Source: JAFGWO01 sp965603295
GTDB taxonomy: Bacteria; BMS3Abin14
DNA: 23,410 nt
Reading direction: 5' to 3'
NCBI GenBank assembly: GCA_965603295.1
Contig: CBFDCL010000031.1
Coordinates: forward strand, 1-23,410
A program made the translations under genes and the position numbers. Under the pieces are notes generated by a model. The model saw nothing but the letters and a program-made list of their open reading frames with translations, was not told where the DNA came from and searched no databases. This document shows, piece by piece, positions 6,737 to 14,044 of this stretch (the stretch's first letter is position 1; every line of letters begins with the position of its first letter).

Positions 6737-9544
6737 TTAGCTTTTTCGTGGTTTGACGGAGGCTCGACCTGGTTTCCTTCCGCTCCGTCGCAGGATCTTG
6801 ATCCCCTCCCATACAACGAGAAAAATCCCGGCCGCACCCCAAACATAGAGCCAGTCCGTCAGGCCAATGGCCGCGAACTCCAGAAGATCGCTAATATAGG
6901 GCCCGTAGACGCCCAGGGTCATCGTCCCCACGGAAAAAAGCAGGGAACCGAGCAAGATCCGATTGGTAAGGATGTTCCTGTTGAAGAAGGAAGTGTATGT
7001 GTAACGCCTTGAGAGGATGTTGACGAACTGGCAGTAGCCTATGGTGAGCCATGTCATGGTGCTGGCCCGGGCGTAATCCATGGTGCCCACACTTTCCTGG
7101 TTCAGGGTGATCCCGTGGCGATTCATGAAGAGAAAGAAGTTGCCCACGGCCAGGACACCGATAAGAACTCCCAGGAAAGATATCTCGGCGCTGCTGCCCG
7201 GGGTCAGGATGTGTTCCTCCCGCCTGCGGGGCGGCTGTTCCATCACCTCGGGGGTGGGAGGGTCGTAGCACAGGAAGGTCAGGGGCAGGACCTCGGCCAG
7301 CAGGTCGATGGCCAGAATCTGAATCGCCAGGATCGGGATCGCCATGTTGCCGATGGCGATGCCCACCAGCCCGAGCAGCACTGCCGCGAGTTCGGCCACA
7401 TTTGTGGTGAGCGAGGCCAGAACCACTTTTCTGATATTACTGTAAATTGTTCGCCCTTCCTCCACAGCCGCCACCAGGGTGGGGAAGCTGTCATCCAAAA
7501 GTACCACCCTGGCCGCCTCCTTCGCCACGTCCGTTCCGGTACGGCCCATGGCCACCCCTATGTGGGCTTTTTTCAGTGCCGGGGCGTCGTTAACACCGTC
7601 CCCGGTTACCGCTACCACCTGGCCCAGTTCATCAAGGAGCGTGACCACCCGGAGCTTGTGCGCGGGCTCCACCCTGGAGAAGATGACGGTGTCGTTCCCG
7701 GCCATAAGCTCCTTTAGCTGGTCGTCATCCATCTCCTGCATCTCCATGCCTGTGACCACCGGGCAGTTATCAGGGTCCGGTGCAAGGCCGATCTCCCTTG
7801 CGATGGCCTTGGCCGTGTTTGCCTGGTCCCCGGTGATCATGTAAGTCTGGATGTGGGCCCGATGGCATTTGTCCATAGCCTGACCAACGCCCTCCCGGGG
7901 CGGATCGATCATGCCCACCAGGCCGAGGAAAACCAGGTCCTTTTCTGCTTCCTCGCGTTCGTATTCGCACTTCCCCGCCTCCAGAAGGCGATGAGCGACG
8001 GCCAGCACGCGCAGGGCCTGGCTGGAAAAACGCTCGTTAATTTCCTGGATGTTCTCCTTGTCCTTGTCAGAGATTGCTCTGACCTCTCCGTCGATGTAGA
8101 TTGAGGAACTGATGTCGAGCACGGCGACGGTGGCCCCTTTCAGCATCAGCATTTTGCGGTCCCCGCACGCCCGGACCGAGCTCATGCGTTTGAGCTCGGA
8201 CTCGAATTCGAACCGCTGGATTTCCTCCTCCTTCGGTTCCCCGTTTTCCAGATTGACCCCGGCCTTTATCGCCGTGACGATCAGGGCTGCCCCGGTGGGG
8301 TCGCCCACCGCGTACCAACCCTGATGCTCGTCGTCCGGTTCGTGGACCCTGGCAGTCGAGGCCATGACCGCCGCTTCCATGAGAACAGAGATCTGGTCCT
8401 TGTCCTCGTCACTCAAGGGCTTGCCATCGGCATCCTGAATTTCGCCCTCTGGTTTGTATCCGATGCCGGTCACGCTGAACTCCCTGTCGTTGAACCAGAG
8501 CCGGGTTACCGTCATCTCGTTGCGGGTCAGGGTGCCGGTCTTGTCCGTACAGATCACGTTCGTAGAACCCAGCGTTTCCACGGAGGGCAGATTTTTAACC
8601 ACGGCATTCCTGTCCGCCAGGTGGCTGCTGGCCGAGGCCATGGCCACAGTGAGCTGGGCAGGCAGGGCCTGGGGCACGAGAGCCACCGCTACGCCCAGGG
8701 CGTATGTGACCGCTACGAGCCACGACAATCCCTGCCACAAGGCCACACCGAACAGCGCCAGACTGAGGATGACAACCGCTGTGGTGAGACGTCTGGCAAG
8801 CAGGTTGAGTTCTTCCTGCAGGGGGGATATGAGTTCCTCGGTTTCTTCCGTCATGGCAGCGACCCGGCCCAACTCGGTCTCCATGCCCGTGGCCACCACC
8901 ACACCGACGCCGCTGCCGCTGGCTACTGTGGTGCCCATGAATGCCATGTTGTCAAGTTCGGCGAGCGCCCGCTCATCATCAATGGACTCAACCTGCTTGG
9001 CCCTTGGCAGGGATTCCCCGGTAAGGCTGAACTCGTTGGTGTTTAAATTGTTCACCTCAATAAGCCGCAGATCGGCAGGGATCTTACTCCCCTGGTCCAC
9101 ATGGACAATGTCACCCGGGACGAGGTTTCTCTGATCGGTCTCACCCACAACTCCATCGCGCCGGACCCTCGCGGGTGAACGGATGAGTTCTCTGAGCCTC
9201 TCTACGATCCGGCTGGCTTTGTTTTCCAGCGTAAATCCGATAACTGCGTTGAGGAAAACGATGACGAACATGACCGAACCGTCACGGAAGTTGGTCCAGG
9301 TTCCCTTGACGTAGGCAATACCCCAGGAAACGATACCTGCAACGATAAGGACCATAACCAGCAGGTCGGTAAACTGGGAGAGAAACATCTTGAGCCTGGA
9401 GCGTTTTACCGCGGTGACGAGAGCATTCTCGCCATGTCTCGCCTTGAGCCGCTCCACCTGTTCCTGGTTCAACCCTTCGGATGAGGTTCCAAGCGCTTCA
9501 AACACTTCGTCAACGCTTTTGCGATAGATACTCTGTTCGGCCAT
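6737..9544 (-). CDS. P2-type cation-transporting ATPase with altered ion-site residues
   Basis: The 935-residue protein has all the landmarks of a P-type ATPase in order: an N-terminal cation-ATPase domain (about 8-75), TGES actuator motif (175-178), phosphorylation motif DKTGTLT with Asp334, a nucleotide-binding domain with KGA (about 469-471), MITGDQ (569-574) and TGDGVND (647-653), with about ten membrane helices. Overall it is closest to the Ca2+ (SERCA/PMR1-like) and Na+,K+ subgroup. The M4 motif is PQALP (291-295), with Gln292 where SERCA has Glu309. M5 keeps Asn715 and Glu718. M6 reads IDLLAEVLP, with Asp747, Ala750 and Glu751 where SERCA has Asn, Thr and Asp. The transported ion is therefore uncertain. 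A strong site (GGAAGGAGAT) precedes the ATG, and TATACT at 9601-9606 (minus strand) is a possible -10 box. It appears to be monocistronic. Confidence 0.93.
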   Translation of the reverse strand: MAEQSIYRKSVDEVFEALGTSSEGLNQEQVERLKARHGENALVTAVKRSRLKMFLSQFTDLLVMVLIVAGIVSWGIAYVKGTWTNFRDGSVMFVIVFLNAVIGFTLENKASRIVERLRELIRSPARVRRDGVVGETDQRNLVPGDIVHVDQGSKIPADLRLIEVNNLNTNEFSLTGESLPRAKQVESIDDERALAELDNMAFMGTTVASGSGVGVVVATGMETELGRVAAMTEETEELISPLQEELNLLARRLTTAVVILSLALFGVALWQGLSWLVAVTYALGVAVALVPQALPAQLTVAMASASSHLADRNAVVKNLPSVETLGSTNVICTDKTGTLTRNEMTVTRLWFNDREFSVTGIGYKPEGEIQDADGKPLSDEDKDQISVLMEAAVMASTARVHEPDDEHQGWYAVGDPTGAALIVTAIKAGVNLENGEPKEEEIQRFEFESELKRMSSVRACGDRKMLMLKGATVAVLDISSSIYIDGEVRAISDKDKENIQEINERFSSQALRVLAVAHRLLEAGKCEYEREEAEKDLVFLGLVGMIDPPREGVGQAMDKCHRAHIQTYMITGDQANTAKAIAREIGLAPDPDNCPVVTGMEMQEMDDDQLKELMAGNDTVIFSRVEPAHKLRVVTLLDELGQVVAVTGDGVNDAPALKKAHIGVAMGRTGTDVAKEAARVVLLDDSFPTLVAAVEEGRTIYSNIRKVVLASLTTNVAELAAVLLGLVGIAIGNMAIPILAIQILAIDLLAEVLPLTFLCYDPPTPEVMEQPPRRREEHILTPGSSAEISFLGVLIGVLAVGNFFLFMNRHGITLNQESVGTMDYARASTMTWLTIGYCQFVNILSRRYTYTSFFNRNILTNRILLGSLLFSVGTMTLGVYGPYISDLLEFAAIGLTDWLYVWGAAGIFLVVWEGIKILRRSGRKPGRASVKPRKS

Positions 9545-9711
9545 GCTCTATCTCCTTCCGGGGAAAAACATTGGAGCCAGATTACAGGGTAAAATCAAAA
9601 AGTATAAATGAATTTTTCTTCAGGTGCTCTCTTCTTGTATGGGGTAAGCCGTGGTTGACTACATCGTGGGGGAGCAAACCGGGAGGGAGGGTTATCGCGC
9701 CCTGAATCAAA

Positions 9712-9723
9712 GAGCTCTGACAC
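9712..9723 (+). repeat. CTCTGACACC motif, copy 3
   Basis: GAGCTCTGACAC, a near match that lacks the final CC. It lies upstream of the decayed repeat-lipoprotein remnant and in the upstream region of the minus-strand ATPase gene. Confidence 0.6.
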
Positions 9724-9757
9724 AGGACAGGAGCCAGTGATTGGAGATCGTTAATTG

Positions 9758-10050
9758 TTGAACGGTAAAATTTACTTCTAGGCGGATGACGATGTCACGG
9801 GAGAGGAACTCTGGGGGTTGATCCGGGTGCAGTTGATAAATGCAACCTGCCGGAAGATATTTTTACCGGCGACTTGTCCAACCCCTATGGTTTCATTCTT
9901 TACCCGGGCAACCTTTATTTCAGGACTAACAATGGTCTTAACGGCGAGGAACTGTGGGTCTACAAAAGGGACGATGTCCCTTCCGTGGTAGCGGATATCA
10001 ATTCGGCCGGGCATGGGTGCCAGTCTAATTTTATTGTCTACCAGCCGTGA
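9758..10050 (+). pseudogene. Remnant of an ELW-repeat lipoprotein, with stop and frameshift
   Basis: Translated piecewise, this stretch gives two units of the repeat seen in the lipoprotein at 1815-3092. Unit 1 reads LNGKIYF, stop TAG (9779-9781), ADDDVTGEELW. After a run of five G (9813-9817) the frame must shift. The next frame then reads VDPGAVDKCNLPED, GNLYFRTNNGLNGEELWVY, VVADINSAG and ends at TGA 10048-10050. The order GKLYF, GEELWVY, VADIN is the same as in the intact protein. There is no signal peptide or ribosome site, and an in-frame TAA lies just upstream at 9755-9757. One extra G would join the two frames, but the TAG would remain, so a sequencing error alone does not rescue it. 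This is most likely the decayed 3' end of a paralogue. Confidence 0.75.
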
Positions 10051-10058
10051 CTGACCTT

Positions 10059-10081
10059 TGTCATCCGAGTGCTCTGACACC
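10059..10081 (+). repeat. CTCTGACACC motif, copy 4
   Basis: A full match, GTGCTCTGACACC, lies at 10069-10081. TGTCA at 10059-10063 can pair with TGACA at 10075-10079. It sits 18 bases after the end of the pseudogene. Confidence 0.75.
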
Positions 10082-10158
10082 GAGGGCTGGAAAAGCAGTG
10101 CAGTGTACAAAGAGGCATCGAACTCACAAAATTTCCAGCCCGGATTCTCGAGTAAAGG

Positions 10159-10171
10159 TGCTCTGACAACG
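10159..10171 (+). repeat. CTCTGACACC motif, copy 5
   Basis: GTGCTCTGACAAC, one mismatch from consensus, followed by GGTTTTTCCC. Confidence 0.7.
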
Positions 10172-10181
10172 GTTTTTCCCG

Positions 10182-10283
10182 AGTGCATTTGTGCACAAGC
10201 GCATCAGTGCTGCAATACCGTTGTGCACTCCCTGCACTTCTTACACTGTTCCCCCCTGCACCGGTGCCCTGGTGTTCTGATGC
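10182..10283. repeat. GTGCAC palindrome tract, copy 3 (long, degenerate)
   Basis: Many TGCAC/GTGCA words occur over 100 bases, including GTGCATTTGTGCAC, TTGTGCACTCC, CTGCACTTC and CTGCACCGGTGCC. Units are irregular in length and sequence, unlike a CRISPR array. It ends in GGTGTTCTGATGC, itself similar to the CTCTGACACC motif. Confidence 0.65.
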
Positions 10284-10292
10284 TTAAAAAAA

Positions 10293-10304
10293 AGCTCTGG
10301 CACC
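10293..10304 (+). repeat. CTCTGACACC motif, copy 6
   Basis: AGCTCTGGCACC, preceded by a run of A. The A-to-G change (CTCTGG) is shared with the copy at 11971. Confidence 0.6.
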
Positions 10305-10339
10305 AGCCTCCATCTCTATTTGCTAACCCAGATGTTTCT

Positions 10340-11656
10340 TCAGGTCCCCTGCCTTAAGGGCGCGAATGGCTGTGTCTCTGCGGAACGTTTACCGTATGAT
10401 GGACGCCTGGTCCTGCCGTTGCCCGGATGACTGTCCCTCCGGGTTTTTCCGTTCCCGCTGCCCTGCGTTTTCCGATCTAGGTCCCGGGGTTCCAGGATTT
10501 TCACGAACGGGGCAGCAATGTGCCAGGGGTGATCCTCGGCCACCGGAACCTGTGCCCTGATCAGGCTCTGGATGTCTCTCAGATTATCCCTCTCCTCCAT
10601 ATCACAGAAGGAAATGGCGATCCCGTCCGCCCCCGCTCTGGCCGTTCTGCCGATGCGGTGAACGTAGCTTTCCGGGACATCGGGCAGGTCGTAGTTGATG
10701 ATGTGTGTAATACCGTCAACATCGATTCCCCTGGCGGCGATGTCGGTGGCGACCAGGACCCGGTTCTGGCCCCGGCGAAAATTCTCGAGTGCCCTGGTAC
10801 GACTGGTCTGTGACTTGTTGCCGTGGATCGCCTCGGCCTGGACCCTGTTTTTTTCCAGTTGTCTCACAACCTTGTTGGCGCCGTGTTTGGTCCGGGTAAA
10901 AACCAGCACCTTTGACATCTCGGGATCGCGGAGAATATGGGCCAAGAGGTTGAATTTGTCCCTGCGGCCAACGAACATCACCTTCTGGTCGATGCGCTCC
11001 ACCGTGGTGGCGGAAGGGGTCACTTCCACTTTGGCCGGGTTGGTGAGCATGCTGCCGGCCAGCCGGACGATTTCCGGCGGGATGGTGGCGGAGAAGAAGA
11101 GCGACTGCCTTTTTCCGGGAAGAGCGGCGATGATCCTGCGAACATCGTTGATGAACCCCATGTCCAGCATCCTGTCCGCTTCGTCGAGGACAAAAACTTC
11201 GAGACGGTCCAGGCGCAGGTGCTTCTGGCCCATAAGATCGAGAAGACGGCCCGGTGTGGCGACCAGAATATCAACGCCTCTGGCAAGGGCTTTCACCTGG
11301 GGTCCCTGGCTCACTCCCCCGAAGACCACCGCACGGGTAAGCGCAAGGTGGCGGCCATAAATCCTGAAGCTTGCGTCGATCTGTGCGGCCAGTTCACGGG
11401 TGGGAGTCAGAACGAGGGTCCGGGCGCAGCGGGGGGTTGCGGTTTTTCGTTCCGTGTAAAGACGCTGAATAATGGGCAGGGCGAAGGCGGCTGTTTTGCC
11501 TGTCCCGGTCTGGGCGCATCCCAGAAGGTCGCGTCCTTCCAGAAGGCTGGGAATGGAGGCCTCCTGAATAGGGGTGGGGCTTGTATACCCCTCTTCCCGG
11601 ACGGCGCGCTGAATCTGTTCGATAAGGTTTAACTCACTGAATGTCATTTTACTCAC
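10340..11656 (-). CDS. rhlE: DEAD-box ATP-dependent RNA helicase, RhlE-like
   Basis: This 438-residue protein carries all superfamily-2 motifs in order: Q motif TPTPIQ (27-31), motif I AQTGTGKT (48-55), Ia PTRELAAQI (85-93), Ib TPGRLLD (134-140), II DEAD (158-161), III SAT (189-191), IV VLVFTRT (250-256), V ATDIAARGID (303-312) and VI HRIGRTARAG (333-342). The short core, the FSELNL start and the basic, low-complexity C-tail (about 392-430) fit RhlE-type helicases, which remodel structured RNA in ribosome assembly or with the degradosome. The GTG start at 11656 has AGGAAAGAG upstream; ATG at 11647 is an alternative. A GCAATTAATTGC palindrome lies about 35 bases upstream (11691-11702). The subfamily name is less certain than the helicase call. 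Confidence 0.92.
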   Translation of the reverse strand: MSKMTFSELNLIEQIQRAVREEGYTSPTPIQEASIPSLLEGRDLLGCAQTGTGKTAAFALPIIQRLYTERKTATPRCARTLVLTPTRELAAQIDASFRIYGRHLALTRAVVFGGVSQGPQVKALARGVDILVATPGRLLDLMGQKHLRLDRLEVFVLDEADRMLDMGFINDVRRIIAALPGKRQSLFFSATIPPEIVRLAGSMLTNPAKVEVTPSATTVERIDQKVMFVGRRDKFNLLAHILRDPEMSKVLVFTRTKHGANKVVRQLEKNRVQAEAIHGNKSQTSRTRALENFRRGQNRVLVATDIAARGIDVDGITHIINYDLPDVPESYVHRIGRTARAGADGIAISFCDMEERDNLRDIQSLIRAQVPVAEDHPWHIAAPFVKILEPRDLDRKTQGSGNGKTRRDSHPGNGRTRRPSYGKRSAETQPFAPLRQGT

Positions 11657-12042
11657 ATATCTCTTTCCTGGCTCACACCTGTGCGGCCCGCAATTAATTG
11701 CAGAGGTTTTTTGGTGATCCGGTCTGGGGCTCGTCGAACGAGATCGTCGGGAGGAATACTTCAGGGAACCGGGGGGAAAGAAAAACTTCTTAGGGTGCCT
11801 TGAGGAACTCTTGATCCGCTGGATGATCCATTCGAGCGGCCTGCCTGGGGAAGCGTATTCATCCCGAAGCGGGCTTGCGGGCTATGCTTTGTACCACAGG
11901 CGGAGGAGAAAGCAAAGGAAATAACCGACGGATCGTTTCAACCCTTCTGCCCTGTTAGGTGGTTGCGTAAGTGCTCTGGCACCAGGATAATGCCAGGATC
12001 ATGAAGGGGGCGAAACAAATTTAGGGGGCGTAGGTAAGTGCA
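11657..12042. other. 386-bp divergent spacer with one motif copy
   Basis: This is the divergent region between the helicase and PAS genes. It has a GCAATTAATTGC palindrome (11691-11702) and one CTCTGGCACC motif (11971-11983). A plus-strand frame at 11718-11924 stays open for 68 codons and ends in a basic tail, but it has no start codon with a ribosome site and no family I recognise. I treat it as non-coding, or at best a remnant. Confidence 0.5.
11971..11996 (+). repeat. CTCTGACACC motif, copy 7
   Basis: GTGCTCTGGCACC lies at 11971-11983. CTGGCA in the motif can pair with TGCCAG about 10 bases downstream, giving another potential hairpin. Confidence 0.7.
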
Positions 12043-12414
12043 TTGGAAAATGGAAACCACGAAGAAAACATGATCAGGCACGCCATGGACTATATGGGGG
12101 TCGCCGTGACCATCATCGATGCCGAATGCAGAATCCTGTATTACAATGAGAGAGCGGAAGAGATCCTTGACCGTAAACCGGAATACATCGGCGAGGATGT
12201 CCGTTCGCACCACACAGGACCTTCAAGCGGCAGGAAATTCCATGAGATGATCAGAGAGTTTACCCAGGGGAGAGCGGAACCTTTTCACTACGAAGCCAGT
12301 CCTTACGGCCAACTATTAAGTGTCACGTTTTCCCCCGTCGTCATTGATGGGAAATTCTCCGGGGGCGTCCAGGCGGTAATTCTCAAAGAGGATAAAACGG
12401 TGATTAGTAAATAG
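12043..12414 (+). CDS. Stand-alone single PAS-domain protein
   Basis: The 123-residue frame is one PAS fold and nothing else. AMDYMGVAVTIIDAECRILYYN (about 14-35) is the first strand pair, and ERAEEILDRKPEYIGEDV is the helical region. VRSHHTGPSSGRKFHEMI (about 53-70) resembles the VRxCHPPKS-type PAS found next to DUF438 or hemerythrin modules. It ends with SVTFSPVVIDGKFSGGVQAVI. The assigned start is TTG at 12043 with a weak ribosome site; ATG at 12070 would remove nine residues and keep the domain. There is no output domain. The last codons (TVISK, stop) lie in the degenerate GTGATTAGT word tract, so the gene may be a truncated sensor whose tail was replaced. A redox, haem or metal ligand is possible given the His pair, but this is not shown. 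Confidence 0.7.
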   Translation: MENGNHEENMIRHAMDYMGVAVTIIDAECRILYYNERAEEILDRKPEYIGEDVRSHHTGPSSGRKFHEMIREFTQGRAEPFHYEASPYGQLLSVTFSPVVIDGKFSGGVQAVILKEDKTVISK

Positions 12415-12511
12415 TGATTGATATGCGGAATTACAGCCCAAAGCCCAATACCCAAAGGCCAAAGAGAAAATTGGTAATTCGTGATCAGCGATTGGTGATT
12501 GGTTGCTGAAA
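12399..12511 (+). repeat. GTGATTAGT / CCCAAAG word tract
   Basis: Low-complexity words follow each other: GTGATTAGTAAATAGTGATT, then CCCAAAGCCCAATACCCAAA, then GGTAATTCGTGATCAGCGAT, then TGGTGATTGGTTG. It starts inside the last codons of the PAS gene and ends before the flavoprotein's ribosome site. Confidence 0.65.
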
Positions 12512-12606
12512 CAGCGGCCCAAAACCAGGGGGACCAGTTCAACGTCTTACATCCAACGAAAGTCCACCTTAACCGCAAACAGGAAAAATCCAGGGAGGAG
12601 CGAAAG

Positions 12607-14028
12607 GTGAACGACTCCAACGAAACCTTCGATGTCATCATCATCGGCAGCGGGTTCGCCGGGCTTGCAGCGGCCATCGAGGCTCGGGAGGCGGGTGCCT
12701 CCGTTGTCGTGCTGGAAAAGATGAGGGCCCCGGGGGGGAACTCCTCCATCAGTGACGGAGGGATCGCAGCAGCCGGGACAGCGCTCCAGGAAAAGTTCGG
12801 GTACGAGGATTCCCCGGAGCTCATGTATTCGGACATGATGAGGGCCGGCCTGGGGCTAAACCACCCGGACCTGGTTCGGGAGGTTGCCGAGAGATCCAAC
12901 GAGGTCCTCCAGTGGTCCGTCGATCACCTGGGGGTTAAGTACATGGACCGAGTGGATCATTTTGGGGGCCATTCCGTCCACAGGTGCTACACCCCCGAAG
13001 GAAAAACCGGTGCCGCTATCATTAACAGACAGGTCCAAAAGGTCCGTGAACTGGGCGTCGAAATCCGGCTGGGTGTATTCCTCAAGAACTTTATCCGCGG
13101 CCCGGAGGGAAGAGTGTGCGGTGTGAAGGTGCGGGAAGGCTACGACTACAAGGACCCTGAAGCCGGGGTTGAAAAGGTACTTGGCGCCCGAAAGGCGGTG
13201 GTCCTGGCTACGGGAGGGTTCGGGAGCGATCTGGCTTTCCGGGCGGCTCAGGATCCCCGTCTCACCGCCGAGGTTGATACCACCAACAAGCGTTTTGCCA
13301 CGGCGGAAGCTCTAAAAGAGGCCCTGAAGCTGGGCGCGGCGCCCGTCCACCTTTCCCACATCCAGCTTGGGCCGTGGACGTCTCCCGACGAAAAAGGGTT
13401 CGGCGACGGGCCGGTTTTTGCAGACTACATCGTTTTTCTTTACGGGATCGTCGTGGATCCGGCCACCGGGAAGCGGATCGTCAACGAACTGGGAGACCGA
13501 AAAACAGTGTCCGACGCCCTGCTGGCCATCGGTCATCCTTGTGTCGGCATCGCCGATTCGAAAGCGGTGGATTCCCAGGGATGGGACATCGGCCGAGGCC
13601 TGAAGAAAGGGGTTGTCAGAAAATTCCAGAGTTTAGAGGACCTTGTCTCGGCCTACGATATCTCCTTGGGAGAGCTTGAGGCGACCATGGGCCGGTACAA
13701 CGGCTTCGTCCGGGATAAGATCGACCTTGATTTCGGCAAGCCGATTCTTAGCGACGCCTCTCCCGTGAATCAGCCCCCCTACTACGGAATCCGCCTCTGG
13801 CCGAAAGTACATTTCACCATGGGCGGGGTCCGGATTAACGTCAGGGGCCAGGTCCTGGATCTTGACGGGATTCCCATCGGAGGGTTTTACGCGGCGGGGG
13901 AGGTCACCGGGGGAGTCCACGGGGCCTGCCGTCTCGGGAGCTGCGCCATTACCGAGTGCCTCGTGTTCGGCCGGATCGCCGGCCGGAACGCGGCAGCGGA
14001 AAACCCCGGGTGTGCTCCCCAGCTTTAA
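12607..14028 (+). CDS. FAD-dependent oxidoreductase, fumarate-reductase/flavocytochrome c flavoprotein type
   Basis: From GTG 12607, just after GGGAGGAG, the protein has 473 residues; the frame stays open upstream to a GTG at 12499, but that extension is low-complexity. Residues about 9-40 hold the dinucleotide fold (IIIGSGFAG, 11-19) and E38 for the ribose. PGGNSSISDGG (about 43-53) and ATGGFG (about 201-206) match the FAD_binding_2 family. HFTMGGV (402-408) and GGVHGACRLGS (435-445) correspond to the C-terminal FAD and active-site segments. NELGDRK (293-299) holds an Arg at the place of the catalytic Arg402 of flavocytochrome c3. The usual ANRLGGNA is ACRLGSCA here, which may mean a different substrate. 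There is no haem domain, FMN-binding domain or Tat signal, so it is probably cytosolic. It could reduce an enoate such as fumarate or urocanate, or act as a ketosteroid-type dehydrogenase. Confidence 0.85.
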   Translation: MNDSNETFDVIIIGSGFAGLAAAIEAREAGASVVVLEKMRAPGGNSSISDGGIAAAGTALQEKFGYEDSPELMYSDMMRAGLGLNHPDLVREVAERSNEVLQWSVDHLGVKYMDRVDHFGGHSVHRCYTPEGKTGAAIINRQVQKVRELGVEIRLGVFLKNFIRGPEGRVCGVKVREGYDYKDPEAGVEKVLGARKAVVLATGGFGSDLAFRAAQDPRLTAEVDTTNKRFATAEALKEALKLGAAPVHLSHIQLGPWTSPDEKGFGDGPVFADYIVFLYGIVVDPATGKRIVNELGDRKTVSDALLAIGHPCVGIADSKAVDSQGWDIGRGLKKGVVRKFQSLEDLVSAYDISLGELEATMGRYNGFVRDKIDLDFGKPILSDASPVNQPPYYGIRLWPKVHFTMGGVRINVRGQVLDLDGIPIGGFYAAGEVTGGVHGACRLGSCAITECLVFGRIAGRNAAAENPGCAPQL

Positions 14029-14044
14029 GGACTCCTCGTGTCCT

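Larger units (their letters stand above)
10051..10339. other. 289-bp repeat-rich spacer
   Basis: It holds three copies of the CTCTGACACC motif and a 100-base GTGCAC-rich tract. I find no credible ORF. It separates the pseudogene from the 3' end of the helicase gene. Confidence 0.6.

Noticed and set aside
8324..9046. Plus-strand 240-codon open frame opposite the ATPase
   Set aside because: It is the antisense shadow of the highly conserved ATPase and has no ribosome site or known family.
9813..9817. Sequencing error as the full explanation of the broken ELW-repeat gene
   Set aside because: One more G would repair the frame, but the TAG at 9779-9781, the upstream TAA and the missing signal peptide would remain.
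10182..10283. Possible CRISPR-like array in the GTGCAC tract
   Set aside because: Unit lengths and sequences are irregular, there are no spacers of constant length, and no cas genes are present.
10937..11632. Plus-strand 231-codon open frame opposite the helicase
   Set aside because: It is antisense to the DEAD-box helicase motifs and reads as low-complexity.
11718..11924. 68-codon plus-strand frame with a basic tail upstream of the PAS gene
   Set aside because: It has no start codon with a ribosome site. I considered a transposase C-terminal remnant but could not match any family.
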